Source of the DNA: Pseudomonadota bacterium
GTDB lineage: Bacteria > Pseudomonadota > Alphaproteobacteria > Acetobacterales > Acetobacteraceae
Assembly: GCA_021805485.1 (NCBI GenBank)
Contig: JAJZFF010000260.1
Span: 1-6,505 of the forward strand
Direction: 5' to 3'
Length of the DNA: 6,505 nucleotides
Notes under the pieces: generated by a model
Seen by the model: the letters and a program-made list of their open reading frames with translations, nothing else
What the model was told of the DNA's origin: nothing
Databases searched by the model: none
Translations under genes and position numbers: made by a program
Shown here: positions 1-6,176 of the stretch, in pieces
Position numbering within the stretch: position 1 is the first letter of the stretch
Layout of the letters: every line of letters begins with the position of its first letter

Positions 1-513
1 CTGATCGGGCCGGCCTTCAGCGACGCCGCGCTGCTGGCGCTGGGCGATGCGCTGCACCGGGCCGGGTCGCCGGGATGCGGGGTGTCGCGGCGGGCGGCGC
101 CGGGGGCGCTGGCGATGCCGGCGGCGGCGCGGATCTCGATCGTCGTCGCCGGGGCGCATCTTTCGGGCATGGCGCTGAACCACGAGCTGACCGCGCTGGG
201 GGCGCGGCTGGAGGAGGCGACGACGACGGCGGCGGACTACCGGCTTTACGCGCTGGCGACGGCGCCGGCGAAGCCGGGGCTGGTGCGGGCGCCGGGATTC
301 GCGGGGCCGGGCATCGCGGTGGAGCGGTGGTCGCTGACGCCGGCGGAGTTCGGACGGTTCGTGGCCGGCGTGCCGGGGCCGATGACGATCGGCCAGGTGA
401 CGCTGGCGGACGGGCGGCGGTTTGCCGGCTTCCTGTGCGAGCCGGCGGCGCTGGAGGGGGCGCGCGAGATTACCGGGTTCGGCGGCTGGCGCGCCTATCT
501 GGCGGCGGCCTGA
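1..513 (+). CDS. atzF: Allophanate hydrolase, C-terminal part (5' end outside window)
   Basis: This is the last 170 codons of a reading frame that is open from base 1 to the TGA at 511-513. The start lies to the left of the window. The first residues (LIGPAFSDAALLALGDALH) look like the end of the amidase-signature domain and its linker. The rest matches the small C-terminal domain of allophanate hydrolases, with AHLSGMALNHEL, a YRLYAL segment, the FGRFVAGVPGPMTIG stretch, FLCEPAAL and the closing ITGFGGWRAYL. The enzyme hydrolyses allophanate to ammonia and CO2 in the cytoplasm, after urea carboxylase. The amidase domain makes N-carboxycarbamate and the C-terminal domain helps to decarboxylate it. 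The catalytic Ser-Ser-Lys triad would be upstream and cannot be checked. Urea carboxylase genes are probably farther left (inference). An internal GTG at 82 opens a frame, but homology begins before it, so it is not the true start. Confidence 0.9.
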   Translation: MIGPAFSDAALLALGDALHRAGSPGCGVSRRAAPGALAMPAAARISIVVAGAHLSGMALNHELTALGARLEEATTTAADYRLYALATAPAKPGLVRAPGFAGPGIAVERWSLTPAEFGRFVAGVPGPMTIGQVTLADGRRFAGFLCEPAALEGAREITGFGGWRAYLAAA

Positions 514-520
514 CGCGCTA

Positions 521-567
521 GAGCATCATCCGATCAGATGGAGTCATCTGACCGGATAAAGATGCTC
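521..567. repeat. Hairpin repeat, copy 1 (REP-like)
   Basis: An imperfect inverted repeat lies 7 bases after the atzF stop. The outer arm GAGCATC (521-527) pairs with GATGCTC (561-567). The inner arm ATCCGATCAGATG (528-540) pairs with CATCTGACCGGAT (545-557) with one mismatch, around a GAGT loop, and AAA bulges at 558-560. It shares the GAGCAY plus ATCCGATC core with the copies at 583-624 and 5414-5449. It could also end transcription of atzF, although no T-run follows. Confidence 0.75.
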
Positions 568-582
568 GGGTTATCAGTATGA

Positions 583-624
583 TAGAGCACTACATCCGAT
601 CCGAAAGGATCGGAAAGTGCTCTA
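583..624. repeat. Hairpin repeat, copy 2 (REP-like)
   Basis: This second hairpin starts 16 bases after copy 1. TAGAGCAC (583-590) pairs with GTGCTCTA (617-624), and TCCGATCC (595-602) pairs with GGATCGGA (607-614) around a GAAA tetraloop, with small unpaired stretches between the two stem parts. A short palindrome, TATCA-gta-TGATA (572-584), bridges the two hairpins, so 521-624 forms a compound palindromic cluster. Such doublets of short palindromes are typical of dispersed intergenic repeats in alphaproteobacteria. Confidence 0.75.
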
Positions 625-809
625 GGCGGTTGCCAGAGTCGAAACAGCGCGTCCGATGCGGGCGGAAGGCAGGACATTGATAATTCGATTCGGAATGGCA
701 TCGAACGATTCGCCGTGGCGGCCGGAATCCGGTTAATATGTTGTTTATATGTCCATAATACTTTGCATCAACAAAAATCAGAAAGGCAGGAATAGATATC
801 GGGTTCGAA
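625..809 (+). other. Leader region of the 810-1352 gene, AT-rich
   Basis: I see no gene here. From about 730 to 800 the sequence becomes clearly richer in A and T than the rest of the window, which suggests a promoter for the plus-strand gene at 810. I could not find a convincing -35/-10 pair with normal spacing. The best purine-rich ribosome-binding candidate (AAAGGCAGG, 782-790) is about 19 bases before the ATG at 810, which is farther than usual. Confidence 0.4.
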
Positions 810-1352
810 ATGAGTTTTTTCCAGAAGTCGAAATGGCTGATCCTTGGCGTGCTGTCCGGGTGCGTGGCGGCGCTGGCGGTCGTTCTGCTGGTGAAATACG
901 CGTATGACGATCCGCATCCGTTCAGTAGCCGGCGCGAGGTGTACGACCGGATGAGCGTTTCATATTTCCACAAGATTCGACAGTATGGGAAACTCGACGC
1001 GGGGCAGATCCTGCATATCGCGAAAAATCAGGACGTGCGGGACCATAATTTCGTGATGCAATTCGACCCGCATGACATCAACGCCTATCACGTCGAGATC
1101 TCGAACGTTCCGCGCCGCGTGTGCCGCTACATGGTCGACATGTCCTATAGCTCGAACATCATCAAGAACATCTATATCGACAATAAAGTGGTGGATCTGG
1201 TCCAGGACCAGCCTATCGGCGGGCGGTTCCTGATGGTGAACGGCAAGGCGGTCACGGCCAGCCAGGATGCCTATGCGCGCAGCCTCTGCGCGAGGCGAAG
1301 CGGCGCGTTGCGGATCGGGCTCAGCGTGGTTGTCCACCGAAGCAGGTATTGA
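810..1352 (+). CDS. Membrane-anchored protein with type IV pilin-like (PilS/TcpA-type) motif
   Basis: This is a 180-residue protein that I cannot assign to a named gene. Residues 9-30 form one N-terminal membrane segment after a short basic start (QKSK), so the rest probably faces the periplasm. Residues 90-126 (around VEISNVPRRVC, then IYIDNKVVD) recall the NVP..C segment and following I.VNG strand of PilS/TcpA-like type IV pilins. A second cysteine, Cys160, could pair with Cys105 as in the disulfide-bound pilin loop. Against a true pilin, there is no glycine plus glutamate-5 prepilin peptidase site at the start of the hydrophobic stretch, and no pilus assembly gene is nearby. The ATG at 810 is the first start of the frame, but its ribosome-binding site is weak. 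The gene stands alone between the hairpin cluster and a convergent terminator. That it is coding is fairly sure; the pilin link is tentative. Confidence 0.65.
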   Translation: MSFFQKSKWLILGVLSGCVAALAVVLLVKYAYDDPHPFSSRREVYDRMSVSYFHKIRQYGKLDAGQILHIAKNQDVRDHNFVMQFDPHDINAYHVEISNVPRRVCRYMVDMSYSSNIIKNIYIDNKVVDLVQDQPIGGRFLMVNGKAVTASQDAYARSLCARRSGALRIGLSVVVHRSRY

Positions 1353-1365
1353 GGGCGGGAGGCGA

Positions 1366-1396
1366 CCCGATCAGGCCGGGCGGCCTGACCGGGTTT
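1366..1396. terminator. Bidirectional hairpin terminator between convergent genes
   Basis: CCCGATCAGGCC (1366-1377) pairs with GGCCTGACCGGG (1382-1393) with one mismatch around a GGGC loop, and TTT follows at 1394-1396. It fills the 49-base gap between the stop of the plus-strand gene (1352) and the stop of the minus-strand transporter (1402), so it can serve both. The T tail is short on the plus strand and absent on the minus strand, so strength is uncertain. Confidence 0.65.
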
Positions 1397-1401
1397 GCGT
1401 G

Positions 1402-2706
1402 TCAGTGTTCGAGGTCCGACTGCGTGGTGTCGGCGGTCGTCAGGATCGCGTAGATCGCCGCGATGGCGTAGACCATCACGAGAAGCCCGATATAGACATA
1501 GGCACGGTGAATCCCGGCGCTGCGCAGGATGAGGCCGGCGACGATGGGGATCAGGCCGCCGCCATAGACCTGCGAGATCTGATAGCCGAGGCTGGCGCCC
1601 GATGCGCGATACCGCGTCGGGAAGTTCTCGGTGTAGAAGGCCGGGATGGCGCCATAGCCGAAGCCGAAGACGAAGCCGAAACCGATGACTTCCGCGACGA
1701 CCGCGAGGAAGAAGCTGTGCATGTTGATGAGGTAGAAATACGGGATCGCGAAGACGAGAAACACGACGGCCGAGATCAGCAGCACGGTGCGACGGCTCAC
1801 GCGGTCGGCCATGCGCGCGCCGATATACATGAAGACGAACATGAAGGCGGCCGCGATCAGCCCGACGGTTTCGGCCTGCGTGGCGGTGAAGCCGACGGCT
1901 TTCATGTAGCTCGTGCCGAAGACGAACGACAGGAAGAAGGCGCCGCTGAACATCGCGTTCACGAGCGACGTGCGCAGGATGCGCAGGGGCATCTCGCGCC
2001 ACACCCGGCTCGCCGGCAGGTCGAGCACCGCGTGTCTGGCGCGGTGGCGCTCGAAGACGAAGCTGTCCTCGGTCCGCGACCGGATCACGATGCCGACGAT
2101 GGCGACGAGGAAGCCGATGAAGAAGAAGATGCGCCAGCCCCAGGCGATGAATTCGGCATGCGTCATCATCGACTTCACGAGGATGACGGACCCGAAGCCG
2201 AGCAGCAGCCCGATCGGGATCGCGAAGCCGACCCAGGCGCCCCAGAAGGCGCGATGCCGCGACTTCGCCGCCTGCTCGACGACCCAGGTCGAGGCGGTGC
2301 CGAATTCGGCGCCGAAGCTGATGCCCTGGGCGAGGCGGAAGATGATCAGCAGCGCCGGCGCGACCGCGCCGATCGAATCATAGGTCGGCGTCAGGCCGAT
2401 CAGCAGCGTGCTGACGCCCATCAGGACCAGGGCGTAGACCATCGCGTCCTTGCGGCCGCGGCGGTCGGCGATGTTGCCGAAGATGAAGGCGCCGAGCGGC
2501 CGGATGACGATGCCAAGACCGTAGACGCCGATCGCCGCGGCGATGGCCGCCAGCCCCGGCAGCTTGAAGAAGATGCCGCCCCAGACCGTGGCGGCAATGA
2601 CGCCGGTGACCAGGAAGTCATACTGCTCGATGACCGACCCGATGATGCTGGCCAGCGCGACCTTGCGGATCTGATGTTCCGTCGGCTCGTCTGTCGTGTG
2701 ATTCAT
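1402..2706 (-). CDS. tcuC: MFS metabolite:H+ symporter, probable tricarballylate transporter (TcuC-like)
   Basis: This 434-residue integral membrane protein belongs to the metabolite:H+ symporter (MHS) family of the major facilitator superfamily, the group that contains citrate, shikimate, proline/betaine and tricarballylate carriers. Diagnostic parts are the loop 2-3 motif GNIADRRGRKDAM (residues 78-89), RLAQGISFGAEFG (124-136), GWRIFFFIG (190-198) and ENFPTRYRASGASLGYQ (360-376). Length and about twelve hydrophobic stretches fit a complete protein. The ATG at 2706 is preceded by GGGAG (2719-2723) at 12 bases, a slightly long spacing. It is the third gene after tcuA and tcuB, in the order of the Salmonella tcuABC operon, with a 96-base gap to tcuB. 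Family membership is clear. The substrate is inferred from the neighbours, and citrate or another tricarboxylate is possible. Residue 133 is Ala where many MHS proteins have Gly (GGE). Confidence 0.85.
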   Translation of the reverse strand: MNHTTDEPTEHQIRKVALASIIGSVIEQYDFLVTGVIAATVWGGIFFKLPGLAAIAAAIGVYGLGIVIRPLGAFIFGNIADRRGRKDAMVYALVLMGVSTLLIGLTPTYDSIGAVAPALLIIFRLAQGISFGAEFGTASTWVVEQAAKSRHRAFWGAWVGFAIPIGLLLGFGSVILVKSMMTHAEFIAWGWRIFFFIGFLVAIVGIVIRSRTEDSFVFERHRARHAVLDLPASRVWREMPLRILRTSLVNAMFSGAFFLSFVFGTSYMKAVGFTATQAETVGLIAAAFMFVFMYIGARMADRVSRRTVLLISAVVFLVFAIPYFYLINMHSFFLAVVAEVIGFGFVFGFGYGAIPAFYTENFPTRYRASGASLGYQISQVYGGGLIPIVAGLILRSAGIHRAYVYIGLLVMVYAIAAIYAILTTADTTQSDLEH

Positions 2707-2802
2707 GATGTCTGTGTTCTCCCGGAGCCCGTTCTGGGTCTGCCCTGTCGATTATTGTGTTTCAAGGTCCGGTCGGCAGACCGACACTCGCGCGGAGTGG
2801 CT

Positions 2803-3921
2803 TTACTTCTGCGTCCCGGCGGTTTCGGCCTCGAATTCGGCCGCGTGGCGCACGAGCGCAACCAGTCGCCAGATCCCGTGCACGAACTTTCCGTATGGCA
2901 TTGTGACAAAAAAGCCAAGAACCACGCCGAGATGGATGCAGAGCAGGATCCCGGCAAACGATGTCGCGCGGAGGACGAGCAGAGCCAGACCCGTCAGGCC
3001 GAGCAGGAACAGGGTGACGATGAAGGCGACGTCCATGCCGCGGCTCGCGGGATCGGCGAAGGCGGGCGGGCGCCGCCTCTTCTCCAGCAGCAATCCGGGC
3101 GCGCCGGCGACGAGGCCGATGCCGCCGAGCGCCCCGAGGATCACGGGAAGCGAGGTCGGCGGATAGGGGGCCTCGAGATCGAACCCGTAGCTGTAGAGGG
3201 TCGCCACGCAGGTCGAGGCGAAGCAGAGCAGGAAGCCGTAGAACACGAAATGGTGAAACAGCCGGCGGTGGTCGCGCGGGGCCTGCTGGGCATCCGGGCA
3301 ACCGGCGCCGCCGCCATCGAGATAGCGGAGCCTCATCGCATCGTGCAGCGCGCCGGCCAGCGCGCGGGGGCCGATATGCGGCGCGGGGCCCGCGGCGCGC
3401 CAGAATTGGCGGATGCCGGCGGCGATCGTGAAGATCGCGTAGAGGGCCGCGAGGCCGAACACCGCGACCATCGCGCCATGCGACATCAGCCGGTAGAACG
3501 CGCCGGGCGCCGAGAGCGGGCCGCCGGCGCCCGAAAGTGCTGGCATGATGGCGGCGAGGAAGCCGGTGACGCAGAGCAGGATGACGGCGGCGTTCACGAT
3601 GCCGCCGCGATCGAACGCGCCGCCGGCCAGGCGCGGCCAGGCATGCGCCGCGTAGGATTCCCGGCGTGCTGCGGCCATCGTCCGCGGCACGTTGACGGCG
3701 AATTCGTGCGGCGGCGCGAACTGGCAATCGTCGAGGCAGGCGCCGCAGCCGTGGCAGAGGCTGGCGAGATGCGCGAGCGTGCCGGGGCTGAACTCCCGGT
3801 GCCGCTCCATCGCCGGGAACACGGCGCAGAGCCCTTCGCAGTAACGGCACGAATTGCAGATGGTCATGATCCGCGCGGCCTCGGCCAAAGCGGGGGTGCC
3901 GCGAGTGTCAGTTCCGTCCAT
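2803..3921 (-). CDS. tcuB: Tricarballylate utilization protein TcuB (CitB-type iron-sulfur membrane protein)
   Basis: This 372-residue protein would reoxidise the reduced flavin of TcuA and send the electrons to the quinone pool. The N-terminal part holds two identical CxxCxxCxxxC motifs, at Cys22/25/28/32 (CNSCRYCEGLC) and Cys56/59/62/66 (CHGCGACLDDC), ligands for two [4Fe-4S] clusters. CEGLCAVFPAMER and APPHEFAVNVPR are characteristic of the TcuB/CitB family. About six membrane segments follow (roughly 108-128, 147-170, 222-246, 259-279, 298-318, 322-343). His148, His223, His224 and His330 lie in or near them and are candidate heme ligands (inference). The ATG at 3921 has a strong GGGAGG site (3931-3936) nine bases upstream, inside the end of tcuA. 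The start overlaps tcuA by 14 bases, which implies coupled translation. Length is close to that of known TcuB proteins. A related role with another tricarboxylate dehydrogenase is the main alternative. Confidence 0.92.
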   Translation of the reverse strand: MDGTDTRGTPALAEAARIMTICNSCRYCEGLCAVFPAMERHREFSPGTLAHLASLCHGCGACLDDCQFAPPHEFAVNVPRTMAAARRESYAAHAWPRLAGGAFDRGGIVNAAVILLCVTGFLAAIMPALSGAGGPLSAPGAFYRLMSHGAMVAVFGLAALYAIFTIAAGIRQFWRAAGPAPHIGPRALAGALHDAMRLRYLDGGGAGCPDAQQAPRDHRRLFHHFVFYGFLLCFASTCVATLYSYGFDLEAPYPPTSLPVILGALGGIGLVAGAPGLLLEKRRRPPAFADPASRGMDVAFIVTLFLLGLTGLALLVLRATSFAGILLCIHLGVVLGFFVTMPYGKFVHGIWRLVALVRHAAEFEAETAGTQK

Positions 3922-5314
3922 GGCGCGCCGCCTCCCGACCGGCGATTCGTCCGAACACGCTGCCGATGGTCATGCCGATTCCCGCCGCGTAGCCCCGGCC
4001 CAGCACGTTGCCGGCCATGATCTCGCCCGCGGCGAACATGTTCACCGCCGGCCTGCCGTCGTTCATGCGGATCCGCGCGTCGCGGCCGACCCTGACGCCG
4101 AGATAGGTGAAGGTGATGCCCGGACGCACCGGGTAGGCATAGAACGGTGGTTGCTCGATCCGCCGCGCCCAGTGCGATTTCGGCGGCGACAGCCCCTCGG
4201 TATGGCAGTCATCGAGCACGGTATGGTCGAAATGCCCCTCGCGCACCGCGTCGTTGAAGGCCGCGAGCGTGGCTTCGAAGCGCTGCGGATCGAGATCGAG
4301 CCGGGTGGCGAGGGTATGCAGGTCGTCCGCCTGCACGGGCGGGTAAAGCGAGGGCATGAACAGGGGGAGCGAGCGGGAATCGAAGACGATATAGGCGATC
4401 TGCCCGGGCTGGGCGGCGACGAGGCGGCCCCAGATGGCGTATCGCCGGGGCCAGAAATCCTCGCCCTCGTCGTAGAAGCGCTCGGCGTTGGCGTTGAGCA
4501 CCACGCCGAAGACGACGCAGTCGAGCCGGGTGATGATGCCGCCGTCGAAGCGCGGGGCCCGCGCGTCGATCGCGACGGCGTGGCATTGCGTCGGGTCGCC
4601 GACCGGCTCGGCGCCGGCATCGAGCAGCAGGCGCAGGATGTCCCCGCGATTGTAGGGCGTGCCGCGGATCAGGAAATTGTCGGCGGCGGCGCCCCAGGAT
4701 TCCTTCAGCCAGTCGATATTGGCCTCGAACCCGCCGGCCGCTGCCACAAGGGTGCGGGCCTTCACCGGCACGACGGCGCCGCCATGCCGGACCAGGGCTT
4801 CGCGGAACACGCCGTCCTGAATGTCGAAGCCGATGACTTCCGCCTCGTAGATGACCCGCACGCCGAGGCTTTCGGCGGTGCGGTAGAGCGATTTCAGCAT
4901 GGCGCGGCCGCCGCCGAGGAAGAAGGAATTGGTGCGGCCCAGGCTGAGCGTGCCGCCGAGCGAAGGCTGGAACCTGACGCCCTGGCGGGCGATCCAGGTC
5001 AGCATGTCCTTGGATTCGGCGATCATGAAGCGGGCGAGATCCTCATCGGTCTCGCCGCCGGTCACGCGGAGAAGGTCCTGCCAGAATTCCTCCTCGGTAT
5101 AGGGGCCGGTGAGGAAATCCGTGGCGCTGTCGTGCGCGCAACGCATGTTCCGCGTGTGCCGCGTGTTCCCCCCGCGGTAGAATTCGGGGGCCGCTTCGAG
5201 CACCAGCACCGAGGCGCCTTCGCGCCGGGCACTGATCGCCGCGCACAGGGCGGCGTTGCCGCCGCCGATCACCAGCGTGTCGACCGTCGCGGGAAAGACC
5301 GTTTCAGACCTCAT
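3908..5314 (-). CDS. tcuA: FAD-dependent tricarballylate dehydrogenase TcuA
   Basis: This 468-residue flavoprotein oxidises tricarballylate to cis-aconitate, which aconitase can feed into the TCA cycle. It belongs to the succinate dehydrogenase/fumarate reductase flavoprotein superfamily. The N-terminal dinucleotide-binding fold is seen in TLVIGGGNAALCAA (residues 13-26) with the ribose-binding Glu40 (VLVLEA). The stretch YRGGNTRHTRNMRCAH (46-61) and the C-terminal FAAGEIMAGNVLGRGYAAG (427-445) are typical of TcuA and hold FAD- and substrate-site residues. AAAGGFEAN (191-199) is the usual second FAD contact. No Tat signal is seen, so it acts in the cytoplasm and docks with membrane-bound TcuB. 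The ATG at 5314 lies 11 codons before the first beta strand. No Shine-Dalgarno sequence precedes it, and no better start is visible. It is the first gene of the operon, with an operator-like palindrome upstream. A paralogue acting on another tricarboxylate cannot be excluded. Confidence 0.93.
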   Translation of the reverse strand: MRSETVFPATVDTLVIGGGNAALCAAISARREGASVLVLEAAPEFYRGGNTRHTRNMRCAHDSATDFLTGPYTEEEFWQDLLRVTGGETDEDLARFMIAESKDMLTWIARQGVRFQPSLGGTLSLGRTNSFFLGGGRAMLKSLYRTAESLGVRVIYEAEVIGFDIQDGVFREALVRHGGAVVPVKARTLVAAAGGFEANIDWLKESWGAAADNFLIRGTPYNRGDILRLLLDAGAEPVGDPTQCHAVAIDARAPRFDGGIITRLDCVVFGVVLNANAERFYDEGEDFWPRRYAIWGRLVAAQPGQIAYIVFDSRSLPLFMPSLYPPVQADDLHTLATRLDLDPQRFEATLAAFNDAVREGHFDHTVLDDCHTEGLSPPKSHWARRIEQPPFYAYPVRPGITFTYLGVRVGRDARIRMNDGRPAVNMFAAGEIMAGNVLGRGYAAGIGMTIGSVFGRIAGREAARHGRN

Positions 5315-5322
5315 GCCCGTGC

Positions 5323-5351
5323 TGAGTAGAGGCCGGGCGGGGTCAAGTCAA
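5323..5351 (-). promoter_or_regulatory. Possible promoter of the tcu operon
   Basis: On the minus strand TTGACT (5351-5346) is followed after 17 bases by TACTCA (5328-5323). The -35 box is good and the -10 box is poor. If used, transcription would begin almost at the tcuA ATG, which would fit the missing ribosome-binding site. An alternative -10, TATACA (5360-5355), sits within the palindrome just upstream but has no clear -35 partner. Confidence 0.35.
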
Positions 5352-5353
5352 GA

Positions 5354-5363
5354 TTGTATACAA
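5354..5363. promoter_or_regulatory. Operator-like palindrome of GntR type upstream of tcuA
   Basis: TTGTATACAA is a perfect 10-base palindrome 39 bases before the tcuA start. It abuts the -35 candidate at 5346-5351 and contains the TATACA alternative -10. It fits the FadR-type GntR consensus (yGTM-KACr with no spacer), as in the GTATAC-centred operators of several carboxylate-responsive GntR regulators. The regulator gene is not in the window. A chance 10-base palindrome is possible, but its position at the promoter of a catabolic operon favours function. Confidence 0.5.
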
Positions 5364-5413
5364 CTGAATGCAATGTCGCCGACGGGGTGCGGCCATGCGG
5401 CGGCGTTCGGCGG

Positions 5414-5449
5414 GAGCACCATCCGATCCGGGCGGATCGGATGATGCCC
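5414..5449. repeat. Hairpin repeat, copy 3 (REP-like), possible terminator of the PEP-CTERM gene
   Basis: The perfect inner arms ATCCGATCCG (5421-5430) and CGGATCGGAT (5433-5442) are extended by seven outer pairs to 5414 and 5449. Two of the outer pairs are G-U when read as minus-strand RNA. It shares the GAGCAY plus ATCCGATC core with the pair at 521-624. It lies 45 bases beyond the stop of the minus-strand gene at 5495 and about 50 bases upstream of the tcu operator. Confidence 0.75.
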
Positions 5450-5494
5450 TATCGCACGGGCTGATCAGTCAGACGCCCACGGCGCGGGCTGCGC

Positions 5495-6109
5495 TCAGGC
5501 GCGGCGGCGGTTGCGGCGTGATATCAGGCACAGACCGAGCAGACCCGTGCCGAGAAGAACGAGAGAGCCCGGCTCGGGAACGGCGGTTGGGTCCTTCACG
5601 AAGGTGAATTTGGCGCTGACCGTGTGGGGGAAGTATTCATTTGCAAACAGGTTTATATCAAGCTCGCCGTCGTTGTTTGGTCCGAAGTTGAGCTTGAGAA
5701 GTGGATTCGTGAATTGGATTGAGTTGTTTTTGATACTATCGATATAAAAAAGTCCGAAAAAATACGTCTGTTTCTTGACGACCGCTGTCCCGCTGCCGTT
5801 TGCGCCAAACGAGGGAGGCGGTTGAGTGAAGTCGAATGCGACAGAAAAAGTCTGTTTCCCCGCTGCCTTTTGGTTTGCATACAACGTAAACAGGTTGTCA
5901 GTTACCGACTGTCCAACATTGAGTGGAGACAGGGTAAACGTTGGTGCGAGGTCGAAGACTGGGAAGAGTGGATCGCTGCTCACGCCGAGGCCACTGCTTG
6001 TGCTCACCGAATATGTCCCGCCGAAGGTGACAGGATCCGCGTGGGCGGTGGCAGCCCAGGCGCCACCGAAGACCATGGCGCCAATAATAATCTTGAAAAT
6101 CCGCTTCAT
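5495..6109 (-). CDS. Secreted PEP-CTERM sorting-domain protein
   Basis: This 204-residue protein is built for export and C-terminal sorting. Residues 1-24 form a signal peptide (basic MKRIFK, hydrophobic core, likely cut after ATAHA). The C-terminus has the full PEP-CTERM signal: VPEPGS at 177-182, a hydrophobic stretch at 183-196 and the basic tail RRNRRR at 198-203. Exosortase (EpsH/XrtA type) is known to recognise such tails in bacteria that make exopolysaccharide. The central part (25-176) is rich in Ser, Thr, Asn, Phe and Gly, has no cysteine and no domain that I recognise. This is normal for the group, whose mature parts vary widely. The gene has more A and T than its neighbours. The ATG at 6109 has only a weak purine stretch (GAAATGAAAG) in front. 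A sigma-54 promoter lies upstream. No exosortase gene is in the window. Confidence 0.9.
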   Translation of the reverse strand: MKRIFKIIIGAMVFGGAWAATAHADPVTFGGTYSVSTSSGLGVSSDPLFPVFDLAPTFTLSPLNVGQSVTDNLFTLYANQKAAGKQTFSVAFDFTQPPPSFGANGSGTAVVKKQTYFFGLFYIDSIKNNSIQFTNPLLKLNFGPNNDGELDINLFANEYFPHTVSAKFTFVKDPTAVPEPGSLVLLGTGLLGLCLISRRNRRRA

Positions 6110-6158
6110 GGCTTTGCAACTTTCATTTCAATGCAAGACATTCAGGCTGTCGGAACCG

Positions 6159-6176
6159 CAGCAATTTTGATGCCAA
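6159..6176 (-). promoter_or_regulatory. Sigma-54 (-24/-12) promoter of the PEP-CTERM gene
   Basis: The minus strand reads TTGGCATCAAAATTGCTG. The GG of the -24 box and the GC of the -12 box are separated by exactly 10 bases, and the flanks match the RpoN consensus TTGGCACG-N4-TTGCT at all but two defined positions. Transcription would start near 6149, leaving a leader of about 40 bases before the ATG at 6109. In PEP-CTERM/exosortase bacteria the response regulator PrsR works with RpoN to drive such genes, which supports the call. Confidence 0.75.

Noticed and set aside
75..521. A 148-codon frame overlapping the atzF end
   Set aside because: The translation is a Gly/Ala/Arg-rich shadow in another frame; the allophanate hydrolase motifs are in frame 1.
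521..624. Start of a CRISPR array or a tandem repeat array
   Set aside because: There are only two hairpins of different sequence and no regular spacer-repeat pattern.
590..973. A 127-codon minus-strand frame across the hairpin repeat and the start of the 810 gene
   Set aside because: It covers repeat sequence and the antisense of a more credible gene, and has no recognisable features.
1267..4020. A 917-codon plus-strand open frame opposite the transporter and tcuB
   Set aside because: It runs antisense to clearly homologous genes. Its protein is low in complexity (Asp, Glu, Arg, Gly, Ala), as expected from the complement of GC-biased codons.
3854..5329. A 491-codon plus-strand open frame opposite tcuA
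   Set aside because: This is the same GC-bias shadow effect. tcuA itself has family motifs along its whole length.
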